From Nitrososphaerota archaeon (GTDB lineage Archaea > Thermoproteota > Nitrososphaeria > Nitrososphaerales > Gagatemarchaeaceae): a DNA stretch of 64,000 nucleotides. Numbering within the stretch: the stretch's first letter is position 1; each line of letters begins with the position of its first letter. The stretch lies in contig JAGWHB010000003.1 in assembly GCA_028867035.1 (NCBI GenBank), positions 118,960 to 182,959 of the forward strand, written 5' to 3'. The position numbers and the translations under genes are program-made. This document shows, one piece after another, positions 26,180-34,507 of the stretch. A model generated the notes under the pieces. It saw only the letters and a program-made list of their open reading frames with translations, was not told where the DNA came from and ran no database searches.

Positions 26180-26581
26180 CTAAGAACTCCACCACGCGTT
26201 CCCGAACGAAGTTATCACCCCTACGCTCTGAAACGAGGGGCTAACTGAAAATGCTGAACTCCCTCGAGGAGCGATTGTGACGGTCTGGCCCAATGCCACT
26301 ACCTGTTGCTGACCTCCGCCGTTCACCCCGATATAGTAGAAAATCACAGCAGTCGTCGGGCCGTTATTGCGGACGGTCACCGTCCCGGAACTCAGGCTCA
26401 CCGACAGGCTCTCGTCCGCCTTCTCGCCAACTACGAGCTGGGCGCTGGCTGCCTGCTTCGCCATGGAGTACTGGGCGGCCATGAAGGCGGTGAAAAGACT
26501 GAACACGATCATGGCGAGGACTATGAAGAAGAGGGCACCGATAATCTCAGCTTGGGCTCTTCTAGATTTTCTGACCTTCAT
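26180..26581 (-). CDS. Archaeal type IV pilin-like protein 4
   Basis: About 133 residues from ATG 26581, 26 nt from a TATA box (rc of GCTAAAAG, 26603-26610); upstream in-frame codons lie before the promoter and were left out. Class III-type signal KVRKSRRA then QAEIIGALFFIVLAMIVFSLF, with the conserved Glu at +3. The C-terminal part is a compact beta domain ending NAWWSS. Convergent with the methyltransferase gene. Confidence 0.78.
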   Translation of the reverse strand: MKVRKSRRAQAEIIGALFFIVLAMIVFSLFTAFMAAQYSMAKQAASAQLVVGEKADESLSVSLSSGTVTVRNNGPTTAVIFYYIGVNGGGQQQVVALGQTVTIAPRGSSAFSVSPSFQSVGVITSFGNAWWSS

Positions 26582-26653
26582 CCCATGAGCAGGTTGCCTC
26601 TCGCTAAAAGGGGGAAGGGCCTGGTCACGACCCAGACCCACTTGTGGACTCCA

Positions 26654-27112
26654 CTACTCTGCGGTTACAGTGAGAACTTGGGTCTGTGTCGCCCCGTTTG
26701 CGAATGTGGCTGTGATGGATATCGCCGTAGACGTGCCTGACGTGGCGGCGCTGCAGGTGAAACTGGTGCTAGTTCCGCCGCCTGGGGCGATTGGAGCTGT
26801 GGCAGGGTCAGGATTCCACGCGGAGAGAGTGAACGTGCCACAGTTGGCGCTGCTATCTGAGGCTGCAAGCTTCGTGAGCGCGATGGAACCGGAATTGGTC
26901 ACGGTGATTGTGCCGTAACCAGTCCCCGAGCCGTTGGGGACGGCCAAGCTTGCGCTCACCTGGATCTGGTTTGTGTTCTGTGCCCTGCTAGCTGTCGTGG
27001 TGAAGTAGGTGTAGAGGACCCCGGCCGCGACTATAGTCATGGCCACGACGAGTATCGTTGCGATGATTGGGGAGATGGCTTTTCTCCGAAGAGAATGAAG
27101 CTTCGTGTTCAT
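26654..27112 (-). CDS. Archaeal type IV pilin-like protein 5
   Basis: 152 residues, ATG 26 nt from the TATA box (rc of GCTTTTAAC, 27133-27141). Signal SLRRKA then ISPIIATILVVAMTIVAAGVLYTYF is the classical archaeal pilin/flagellin-like N-terminus (DUF1628/PilA-type). Thr/Ser/Ala-rich beta head with two Cys. Probably a structural subunit of the pilus driven by the FlaI/FlaJ pair encoded nearby. Confidence 0.85.
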   Translation of the reverse strand: MNTKLHSLRRKAISPIIATILVVAMTIVAAGVLYTYFTTTASRAQNTNQIQVSASLAVPNGSGTGYGTITVTNSGSIALTKLAASDSSANCGTFTLSAWNPDPATAPIAPGGGTSTSFTCSAATSGTSTAISITATFANGATQTQVLTVTAE

Positions 27113-27185
27113 CGGAGAAAATGACTTAATGGGCTTTTAACGGGCAGTCAGCTTGCGGAGCACTCGTTCTAATTGGGAGGTTCGC

Positions 27186-27791
27186 TCAGGCCATCATCTC
27201 GGCCAATTCCATCTTTGCCAGTCTGTTCCATGACCCATGAGACAACCAAATCATGAAGAGCCCGAAGACAACGGCGGATGCGCCTCCCGCAGCCAGCCAA
27301 CGGAACAGCTGCATAGTATCGGGTTGAAGGATGAAATAGCCCAAGGCAAGATCAGCCGCTCCAAAGAGCACATACAACAGATCTACGAAAGCCCAAGCAT
27401 GTCTTTGTTTGTATGCAATGCCAGCCACCATCGACGGTCCAGGCTGTTGCAGACCCTTCGCCGTGATCCACCCCCGCTCTATCTTAATCGCACTTTCAGC
27501 GAAAGCCTTCTGGATTATCAGATAGAACCTGTCGGTCGCATACAGGGCGATTATCAAGACGAGAGTGGTAATCATGACACCTAGCTTCACTTCCGAGGTG
27601 AGGACGATGCTTGCCTGGCCTGTCGCCTGACCGAGAACCGAATCGGCAGCCAGTAGAGCAGTAATGAAGGCAAAACCATTTTTGCGCAGGCCCGACAGCA
27701 GAGTATCGAGGCTGTCAATCTGACTACGCGCCTCTTTCCACTCTGCCATCAGGATATCATCCGGGGTTGAGCCGCTACCTGGGGCTCCCAC
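27186..27791 (-). CDS. Four-helix membrane protein
   Basis: 201 residues, leaderless (TATA rc of TAATTAAGG, about 27814-27822). N-terminal cytoplasmic helix (EWKEARSQIDSLDTLLSGLRKNG), then membrane helices at about 40-60, 68-88, 130-152 and 160-180 and an amphipathic C-terminal helix. The family is not recognised. Location between pilins and FlaJ suggests a pilus or transfer accessory; the plan is also compatible with small pore-forming effector proteins. Confidence 0.55.
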   Translation of the reverse strand: MGAPGSGSTPDDILMAEWKEARSQIDSLDTLLSGLRKNGFAFITALLAADSVLGQATGQASIVLTSEVKLGVMITTLVLIIALYATDRFYLIIQKAFAESAIKIERGWITAKGLQQPGPSMVAGIAYKQRHAWAFVDLLYVLFGAADLALGYFILQPDTMQLFRWLAAGGASAVVFGLFMIWLSHGSWNRLAKMELAEMMA

Positions 27792-27844
27792 GTCATTCGA
27801 CTAGACGATCTCGATAATTAAGGTCTATTCTGATTCGTCGCACA

Positions 27845-29743
27845 TCACAACCCGAAGGAGAGGCTACTCGGAAGATACTGGGTAAAGGCTACCGCTAGTA
27901 CGGCCAGGGCGAAGAGTATCGTCATGTTCAGCGTGTTCTTAGCGGTGAAGTCGGTCGCCCTTGTCATGGTGAAGGCTATCGCGCCCGCCGCCACTACGGT
28001 GACTATGTCCACCGTGCTGTTCACGATGGCTAGCGAAACTGTCCCTCCCCCGAAGAAGCCGGCGCTGGAGGAGCCGAAGCTCCCTATGACCCCGCTGATG
28101 ATCTTCACGACGAGAGGGATGGCGACCGGGACTGCGTACCCGAGCATCCTGTAGAGTCCCACCGACGAGGTGGCCTCTTTCTTCAGGCGGTTGTACCCCG
28201 AGATGAAGTTGTAGAGGTCCTCGATGTTCGCGGGGGTCCCGCCCCCGCTCTCGGTAATCTGGTCGAGGATGAACACCGTCATCCTCCCCAGCCAGCTCCT
28301 CATGGCCACCTTCACCTCCCCGAGCCTCACACCGAGGCTCATCTGGGCCGCCATCCTCTCCAGAATCGAGTCGAAGACGGGGTTGAACTTCGGCTTTGCC
28401 GCGGTCTCCAGCACCGCCTTCCTCATGTTGTACCCAATCTTCCTGTACTCCGCTATGCTCCTGAGGAAGTCCGGGAGGGCCGCCTCGGTCAGCCTGACCT
28501 CCCTGATCTGAGCCCTGACCGGGAGGCCGTAGAGCGCGGCCCCCGCCGCTCCAGACACAGCCAGAACCAGCCAGGGCTGTCCAGTAAACGAAGAAACGAG
28601 CGCCCCCGCAGCTACCCCCACGAGCCCGAGCCTCACATCCCCTCCAAGGATGTCATAGACCCTCGGCTGGACAGACTTCACCATAAAGTACATCACCAGC
28701 GCGATGATCGGGAGTGCTGCCACACTCACGTAAGAGATCATGGCCACCAGGTCGGGCGGCATGGTGATCGCTCCGACCACCAGCAGAAGGGGGAGCAGGA
28801 CGAACACAATGATCAGCATCTCCCCGATGGTCCCGACCTTGTCGGCGTAGCTCTGCCAGCGGAACCTCATGGAAGCGAGGTACTCCCTCGTCCTGTCGCT
28901 CAGGTAGAGGACGACATCCCCGCCGGATTTGAGAACCCCGGTGTAGCCGTAGAGGAAGTGTTTGAACGAGTCGTCTGGGTGGGTCGAGGCGAGGTCGTCG
29001 ATAGCGCCGACCACGTCCTTCCCGAAGCCCATGCTCTTCTGGAGGAGTTTAGCTTCGATTTCCATCGCCGGAAGAATCCCCTTTCCAACCGCCCCCCTGA
29101 AGGCGTCGACCAGAGACCTTCCCGCCGATTGAGTTATCGAGGCGAGGAGGGCGAAGAAGGGCAGTTCGTCCCTGACGTTGACCTTCCTCTCAGAGACCCT
29201 GTTCTTGGCGCTCATGGAAGGCGTGTAGAGGATTATTGCTGGTATCATCATCAAAGCAAGGAGTGTCGGACTGAGAAGGACTGAAAGAACGAGCGAGAGC
29301 GGGACGAAGATTGCCGCGAGGACGACGGAATAGAAAGAATACTTCGCGGCGAAGGCGTAGGGATCCAGCTGCATCCCTCCCCTTACGACGTCCCCTCTGA
29401 TGCCCTGTTCCACCCTCTCGGCGAGCCTGTTCAGGAGAGGGATGCTCCTCGCGATTCTGACAGCCCTGTCCTCCCTGACCTCCTTGACTCGGATCGTGCC
29501 CTTGCGGCCAAACACCTCGGAGAGAATGTAGATTCGGATCTTGCTGTCCACTCTGACGTTGAAGACCAGGAGCAAGGCAGAGAACCCGACGAGCAGCACC
29601 GCTTCGCCGAGCACGAACCCCAGCGAGAGGCCGGCGGAGAGCCCTGGACGGGGGCCGATGCTCAGAAGAGCGGCGAAGAGGACGACAATCGAAGCAAAGG
29701 CGAGGGCACCGAAGTAGACCCTACCTGCGGATACCTTGGGCAC
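27845..29743 (-). CDS. FlaJ/TadC-like pilus platform protein
   Basis: 632 residues with two T2SSF domains, about 140-300 and 425-570, each with the helical 'ELPFFALLASITQSAGRSLVDAF' / 'ALPDFLRSIAEYRKIGYNMRKAV' signature, and about nine membrane helices. This is the platform protein on which a FlaI-type ATPase works to assemble archaeal type IV filaments. The FlaI-like gene is at 32065 on the other strand. GTG start 24 nt from a symmetrical TATA box shared with the divergent surface-protein gene. Confidence 0.85.
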   Translation of the reverse strand: MPKVSAGRVYFGALAFASIVVLFAALLSIGPRPGLSAGLSLGFVLGEAVLLVGFSALLLVFNVRVDSKIRIYILSEVFGRKGTIRVKEVREDRAVRIARSIPLLNRLAERVEQGIRGDVVRGGMQLDPYAFAAKYSFYSVVLAAIFVPLSLVLSVLLSPTLLALMMIPAIILYTPSMSAKNRVSERKVNVRDELPFFALLASITQSAGRSLVDAFRGAVGKGILPAMEIEAKLLQKSMGFGKDVVGAIDDLASTHPDDSFKHFLYGYTGVLKSGGDVVLYLSDRTREYLASMRFRWQSYADKVGTIGEMLIIVFVLLPLLLVVGAITMPPDLVAMISYVSVAALPIIALVMYFMVKSVQPRVYDILGGDVRLGLVGVAAGALVSSFTGQPWLVLAVSGAAGAALYGLPVRAQIREVRLTEAALPDFLRSIAEYRKIGYNMRKAVLETAAKPKFNPVFDSILERMAAQMSLGVRLGEVKVAMRSWLGRMTVFILDQITESGGGTPANIEDLYNFISGYNRLKKEATSSVGLYRMLGYAVPVAIPLVVKIISGVIGSFGSSSAGFFGGGTVSLAIVNSTVDIVTVVAAGAIAFTMTRATDFTAKNTLNMTILFALAVLAVAFTQYLPSSLSFGL

Positions 29744-29761
29744 GAGCGGAAAGGCCTACCC

Positions 29762-29772
29762 GCCTTAAAACC
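29762..29772. promoter_or_regulatory. Shared bidirectional TATA box
   Basis: GCCTTAAAACC (TTAAAA at 29765-29770) is nearly palindromic and lies about 24 nt from the GTG start of the FlaJ gene (29743, minus strand) and about 24 nt from the GTG start at 29792 on the plus strand. Confidence 0.6.
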
Positions 29773-29791
29773 GCAGAAGCGCTCCCCGGAT

Positions 29792-32008
29792 GTGAAGCGC
29801 AGACTCCTGGTGCCCACGGTCATCATTCTTGCCCTGCTTGTGCCGACTCCGCTTCCGGGAGCCCCGGCCGCAAGCGCACGAAGTCCCGACGGTCTGCTCC
29901 CTCCCGTTTCAATCACCCTTGTCGCCATACCTCCTCGGCTGCCTCCCGGCGGCTCCGGCGTCTTCATCGTCCAACTTGTCGACGCGCACGGGAGTCCGTC
30001 CCCCGCCAGGTCCGATATTGCGGTCGGCCTCTTCTCGTCCGACCCGAGCATAGCTAGCGTCCCTCAGCAGGTGACCGTCCCCTTCGGGAAGTCCCACGCC
30101 GAAGTCGAAGTGAAAGCGGGAATGGCGGGGTCCGCGACACTGACGGCCGCGGCCAACGGCCTCCTCTCGGGCTCCACCAAAGTCTCCACGGGAGTATTGA
30201 GCAACTTCGCCCTCCAACTCGTCCCATTGAACAACCCCGTGTCCCCCGGAGATCTCGTGCACCTGAGGGTGGGACTCCTCGCCGCCAAAGAGCCCTTCGA
30301 AACGCCAGTCGGCGTCCAAGTTTCCATCACAACATCCCTGCGGGGCATACCACTGCAGACAGTCACCATCCAGCCAGGGAGTTCTGACGCCTACATAGCG
30401 GTCTCCCTGCCCTCGGGCATCTCTATTCAGACGATTCCCTTCATGACCGTAACTGCAGCAGCATCGGGCTTCACTGCCGCCACCGCTATGGTCGCTCTCT
30501 CGCCGCAAGGTGCGAACCCTCAGGAGGCATTGGTCGGACCTCCCAGGGCCAACCTTACCGCCCGCAGCAACGAGTTCCTCTCGGTTTCCCTCTTCAACGA
30601 CACCTTCGCTCCATCAGCTGGGAGCGTCACCCTCGACCTGTATTCGAGCAACGCGAGCGTTGTTGAAATCCCCGAGGCGCAGGTCTCCACCAGCGGTGCC
30701 GACAGCGCGACATTCGAAGTCTACGCGAACGCCACGGGGACCGCCCAAATCACTGCGGTCGCGCCGGGCCTGACATCGATACCTCTCACCGCGACGGTGC
30801 TGCCTCCTCTGAAGCCTGCCCTCGGGATATCGCTCCCGCCGAAGGTCAGGGCTGGAGAGACCTACAGCTTCGCAGCCGGTTTCTACTACGGCACCGAGCC
30901 GTTGCCGTACGGTCCGGCCCCAGTCTCACTCTCGTCGTCGAACCTCAACGTGACCGTCTCCTCGACCGTGGAAGCCACGGCGCTCGGGTATGGATTCGGC
31001 ACCCTCAAAGCGAGCGGCACCGGCGCTGCGAACATCACGGCTGTCCTCGAGGGTGCGACCCCTGCCACGGCGAAGCTGATTTCCTCCTATTCTCCTGCCG
31101 TCGCCCCGGTCGTCTACCAAGTGGCTGCAGCCTCTGAGTCTGGGCCTCTGGCAGGAGTTACTGTCAACTTCACCTACGGCGGTCGGACTTCCGTCACGAC
31201 CACGGGGCCGTCAGGCGCGGCAGGATTCTCCACCTACAACGACACATTGACAGTAGCTTCGGTCCCCGCTTCAATCTCCCTTTCCAACAGGACGTACTAC
31301 TTCACGGGGTGGAGCGACGGAGTGAAGAGCACAAACATTTCTCTACTCTCATCGTCTTCCGTTTACTCTATCACGGCCCAGTACTTCAAGAGCGTCGTTC
31401 CGACCACCTACTCCCTGCTCGCTATGTCGGACGGTCAGGCGCCCGTCGTGGGGCTGAGGTTCACCGTGAGCAGCCGAGTCTTGCGGGCGAACCTCACCCT
31501 GACCACCGACGCCCGAGGCAAAGTAAACTTCGTCCTCCCCAACGCCTCCTCATTCTCCATCTCAGTACCAGAGCTTTACCAGCCTTCGGGCCAGACAAGA
31601 TACTCCCTCCTCAGCCTCGGGAACTCGACCAAGAACGTGGTCGCCGTGACCGCCGCTGCCACCACAATCGAAGCCACCTACGCGACGTACTACCAGTTCG
31701 AAGTCGGCAGCCCCATAGGGAACACCACAGGGTCGGGCTGGTACAGAAGCGGCTCGACCGCGACCTACTCCGTCGACGAGACGTCCTCAGGGGGGCCGCT
31801 TGTCTATCAGAGGTTCTCGGGGTGGTCCGGCAGCTTCTCCTCGGGACAGCCGAGCGGTTCGACGGTCATCACCTCTCCCGAGTTCATCACGGCCCAGTGG
31901 AGCGCGGACAATGCTCTCCTCTTCGCTGCAATCGGGGTCGCTCTGGCAGGAGCGGCTGTAGCCGGCCTGCTTGTCTTCAGGCTGAGGAGGAAGCCAAGCC
32001 CCTCGTGA
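29792..32008 (+). CDS. Surface protein with Ig-like repeats and C-terminal anchor
   Basis: 738 residues: signal peptide (LVPTVIILALLVPTPLPGAPAASA), three or four BIG2/cadherin-like beta domains of about 95-100 residues (each with 'SDPSIASVPQQVTVP'- or 'SNASVVEIPEAQV'-type strands), then domains reminiscent of PEGA/'FTGWSDG' repeats, one membrane helix (LLFAAIGVALAGAAVAGLLVF) and a basic tail. Many NxS/T sites. Likely an envelope stalk or adhesin transcribed divergently from FlaJ through the same TATA element, hence co-regulated with the pilus. Confidence 0.72.
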   Translation: MKRRLLVPTVIILALLVPTPLPGAPAASARSPDGLLPPVSITLVAIPPRLPPGGSGVFIVQLVDAHGSPSPARSDIAVGLFSSDPSIASVPQQVTVPFGKSHAEVEVKAGMAGSATLTAAANGLLSGSTKVSTGVLSNFALQLVPLNNPVSPGDLVHLRVGLLAAKEPFETPVGVQVSITTSLRGIPLQTVTIQPGSSDAYIAVSLPSGISIQTIPFMTVTAAASGFTAATAMVALSPQGANPQEALVGPPRANLTARSNEFLSVSLFNDTFAPSAGSVTLDLYSSNASVVEIPEAQVSTSGADSATFEVYANATGTAQITAVAPGLTSIPLTATVLPPLKPALGISLPPKVRAGETYSFAAGFYYGTEPLPYGPAPVSLSSSNLNVTVSSTVEATALGYGFGTLKASGTGAANITAVLEGATPATAKLISSYSPAVAPVVYQVAAASESGPLAGVTVNFTYGGRTSVTTTGPSGAAGFSTYNDTLTVASVPASISLSNRTYYFTGWSDGVKSTNISLLSSSSVYSITAQYFKSVVPTTYSLLAMSDGQAPVVGLRFTVSSRVLRANLTLTTDARGKVNFVLPNASSFSISVPELYQPSGQTRYSLLSLGNSTKNVVAVTAAATTIEATYATYYQFEVGSPIGNTTGSGWYRSGSTATYSVDETSSGGPLVYQRFSGWSGSFSSGQPSGSTVITSPEFITAQWSADNALLFAAIGVALAGAAVAGLLVFRLRRKPSPS

Positions 32009-32064
32009 CTTGCGAATCCCGCGTGGTTAGACCCCGTTTTATTCGCACGACGGCTTGAGTCCCG

Positions 32065-33612
32065 TTGTCCGCCAAGGAAGATCCCGTCCGAAGAGCGCTC
32101 TCCGGCTTCTCTCTGTACACCCTCGGCAACGAACAAAGATGGGGGAATCCGATAGCTATTCCCGGAAAGGAAATCGAACGGTACGAGGTGGGCCCGGCAT
32201 CGGTGGTCATCGCCAACGAGGGGGACATCGGAAGATACACCGTCATCGAGCCTGCGCTCACGGAGCGTGAGAGGGAGAGGCTGAGCCGGCTCCTCGACCA
32301 CCTCTTCATGAGCATCTCCCCCGAGGACGCCACCGACCCTTCGAAGAGGCTCATTCCCAACATGGTCGAGGCAGCGAGGAGCCTGGGGTTCCTCGACGAG
32401 GTTACCCGCTCCCTCCAGAAATACGAGTACTACGTGAAGAGGGAGCTGAAGGGGTACGGGAGGCTTGACGTCCTGATGAACGACTTCAACATCGAGGACA
32501 TCAAGTGCACGGGCCACGGGAAGGCCGTGGTGGTGCTCCACAAGAACCACAGCGAGCTGGGCTGGGTCAGGACCAACGTCGTCTTCCCCACCGAGGAGGA
32601 CGCCCAGGAGTCCACCCAGAAGATGCTCCAGAGGTGCGGGACCATGGCGACCAACGCCATGCCCATCGTGGACGCCAGGACCCCCACAAACGACAGGATC
32701 GCTGTGAGGTGGTCGACGGACGTCTCGATGACGGGGACCGCCTTCACCGTGAGGAAGTTCCCGGCCGAGCCCATACCGATAACGACGCTCGTGGAGCTGA
32801 ACACAGTCTCCCCACTCATGGTCGCCTACCTCTGGCTGATGCTCGAAGCCAGGGGCTTCCTCATGGTGGTAGGCCCGACATCTGCCGGGAAGACGACCTT
32901 CATGAACACCCTTGCGTCCCTCATCAACCCGAACTCTGCCGTCTGCACAATCGAAGACAACCCAGAGATCAGGCTTTCCCACGAGGTCTGGGACCAGCTC
33001 ACGTCGAGGCACAGCTACAGCATCGGCCAGACCAGTCTGGAGATTACGCTGCAGGATCTCGTGAAGCACTCGCTAAGGCTGACCCCCGACTTCGTCATAG
33101 TGGGGGAGGTAAGGGGGGAGGAGGTCGCGGCCCTGATCAACTCCGCGGCGTCGGGGCACGGAGCGCTGACGTCCATCCACAGCGACAGCGTCCAGAACGT
33201 CATGATCAGGATGAGCGCACCTCCCATGCTCGTCCCCGCCGGGAACATGATGCTCATCTGGGCTTTCGCCGTGATGAACAGGGTGAGGAGGGAGCACGGG
33301 AGGGTGGTGAGGAGGGTCCTCTCCGTCACGGAGCTGGACCCGAAGCAGGGCGGCTTCGACCTGAAGGAGATGTTCACCTACGACATGGCCCAGGACACAT
33401 TTTCGCCATCCACCCCGGAGGAACTGGTCAGGATGAAAACCGAGAGACTGCAGCAAGTGATGCGCCTCTTCGGCTGGGACGAGGGGCGGCTCGAGACGGA
33501 GATAGGGGAGAGGGCCAGACACGTCGAGACGATGGTGGCCCGCAAGCTCTTCACGCTGAACGAGGTCGCCGAGTCGGTCAGGAAGTTCTATGCCAGGAAG
33601 TACGGCCTCTGA
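32065..33612 (+). CDS. FlaI/TadA-like pilus assembly ATPase
   Basis: 515 residues, TTG start 27 nt behind CGTTTTATTC (32035-32044). Walker A GPTSAGKTT (about 270-278), Asp box IEDNPEI, Walker B DFVIVGEVRGEE and His box 'GHGALTSIHSDS' are complete. The N-domain (1-230) resembles archaeal FlaI/GspE2 proteins. It powers filament assembly with the FlaJ-like platform, or could serve the VirB11 role for the DNA channel, since FlaI and VirB11 are homologous. No separate VirB11 is encoded, so one motor may serve both machines. Confidence 0.9.
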   Translation: MSAKEDPVRRALSGFSLYTLGNEQRWGNPIAIPGKEIERYEVGPASVVIANEGDIGRYTVIEPALTERERERLSRLLDHLFMSISPEDATDPSKRLIPNMVEAARSLGFLDEVTRSLQKYEYYVKRELKGYGRLDVLMNDFNIEDIKCTGHGKAVVVLHKNHSELGWVRTNVVFPTEEDAQESTQKMLQRCGTMATNAMPIVDARTPTNDRIAVRWSTDVSMTGTAFTVRKFPAEPIPITTLVELNTVSPLMVAYLWLMLEARGFLMVVGPTSAGKTTFMNTLASLINPNSAVCTIEDNPEIRLSHEVWDQLTSRHSYSIGQTSLEITLQDLVKHSLRLTPDFVIVGEVRGEEVAALINSAASGHGALTSIHSDSVQNVMIRMSAPPMLVPAGNMMLIWAFAVMNRVRREHGRVVRRVLSVTELDPKQGGFDLKEMFTYDMAQDTFSPSTPEELVRMKTERLQQVMRLFGWDEGRLETEIGERARHVETMVARKLFTLNEVAESVRKFYARKYGL

Positions 33613-33672
33613 CAGGTCTGCAGTGGACCACACCTCCGGCTTCGTTATTAGCGACCCGCCCGTGTTCGTCCA

Positions 33673-33996
33673 ATGCCGGACTTCGACGACGCCCCCACTG
33701 AAGTCTGCAAGTCTGTCCTCCTGGAGGTCCTCGGTGGACGGGGAAGGAATTCTACCTCATGGTGGCCTGCTAAGTCTGGCGTCAGTATGGCGGACTGCGC
33801 AAGGAACCCCCAAGACTTCGACGACGCCCTGGTCGACCTGTTCCAGCCCATGGGCGCCCTGGTAATCGAAGCGAAGATCCTGTCAAGGCTCTACAGGAGA
33901 CACGGCGCGAAGTACAAGGAAACCGACAACCTCTGCTTCGTGGAGGAGGTCAACAGGGCAAGACTGCTGCTGGAGAAGAAAGAATCCCTGCGTTAA
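33673..33996 (+). CDS. Conserved-looking archaeal hypothetical protein
   Basis: 107 residues, ATG 26 nt behind CGTTATTAG (33642-33650). An N-terminal half with 'VCKSVLLEVLGGRGRNSTSWW' and a helical, amphipathic C-terminal half (LGALVIEAKILSRLYRRHG-like). The pattern resembles small archaeal proteins of the NitrOD5/DUF3227 type, but I cannot confirm this. Probably regulatory or an adaptor for the ATPase encoded just upstream. Confidence 0.5.
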   Translation: MPDFDDAPTEVCKSVLLEVLGGRGRNSTSWWPAKSGVSMADCARNPQDFDDALVDLFQPMGALVIEAKILSRLYRRHGAKYKETDNLCFVEEVNRARLLLEKKESLR

Positions 33997-34022
33997 ATCG
34001 GATCCTCAGTCTTCACCTCATC

Positions 34023-34325
34023 TTGTCGCTGCAAGCTTCCGAAGACGTCCTCTCCTCGCCCAGGGGGTTCCGAGGAAGGAGGTCGAGAACCGAGATGATG
34101 GTCGACGTCCTCAGAGCCATAAACGGTGGGGCCGAGAGGCCGACCCGAATCATGTACAAGTCAAACCTCTCATGGCTGGTCTCTCAGGAACTGCTGACGC
34201 GGCTGTCAAGCAAAGGCCTGATCAGGTCGTATGTGGAAGGCGACAGGAGACGCTACTTGCTCACGCGAACACGCTTAGATCTCCTGAGCCGGTTCGTCAG
34301 GGCAGCCGAGGAAATCAGGACATAG
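34023..34325 (+). CDS. HTH_45-type winged-helix protein
   Basis: 100 residues, TTG start 27 nt behind GTTAAATCG (33992-34000). Residues 22-95 match the HTH_45 pattern: 'RTEMMVDVLRAINGG', 'PTRIMYKSNLSW', 'LLTRLSSKGLI' and 'RRYLLTRTRLDLLSRF'. Such single-domain wHTH regulators are abundant in Nitrososphaeria and other archaea. It lies between the pilus motor gene and the coupling-protein operon and may control either. Its last 11 nt overlap the end of a small antisense gene. Confidence 0.8.
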   Translation: MSLQASEDVLSSPRGFRGRRSRTEMMVDVLRAINGGAERPTRIMYKSNLSWLVSQELLTRLSSKGLIRSYVEGDRRRYLLTRTRLDLLSRFVRAAEEIRT

Positions 34326-34446
34326 GCGCGCCAGGGCCGACCGCATGCCCACAGTCGGAACAGAATCCTTCAATCAGCCTTTCGCAGTCTTTGCCGCACC
34401 TGCACTTGCGGTTGCCTCGGCATCTGTAGCACACTCTGGCCGCCAC
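34315..34446 (-). CDS. 43-residue Cys-rich zinc-binding protein
   Basis: Reading leftward from GTG 34446 to the stop at 34315: 'VCYRCRGNRKCRCGKDCERL' then 'GFCSDCGHAV', seven Cys in 43 residues, arranged like two small zinc knuckles. A TATA box on this strand (rc of TAATAAGA, 34459-34466) lies in the right place for a leaderless message. It overlaps the 3' end of the convergent wHTH gene by 11 nt. Function unknown; probably a nucleic-acid or protein-binding adaptor. Confidence 0.6.
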   Translation of the reverse strand: MAARVCYRCRGNRKCRCGKDCERLIEGFCSDCGHAVGPGAPMS

Positions 34447-34507
34447 GGTCGGGACCGGTAATAAGATGGAACGTCAGGACCCACACTCTTGGAAATCGCA
34501 CTAATGC

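Noticed and set aside
31807-33069. A 420-codon open frame on the minus strand across the end of a surface-protein gene and the FlaI-like gene
   Set aside because: It lies opposite two well-supported genes, has an Arg/Gly/His-biased shadow composition and no family signature. High G+C makes such antisense frames common here (also 54125-55024, 55028-56272, 11430-12341).
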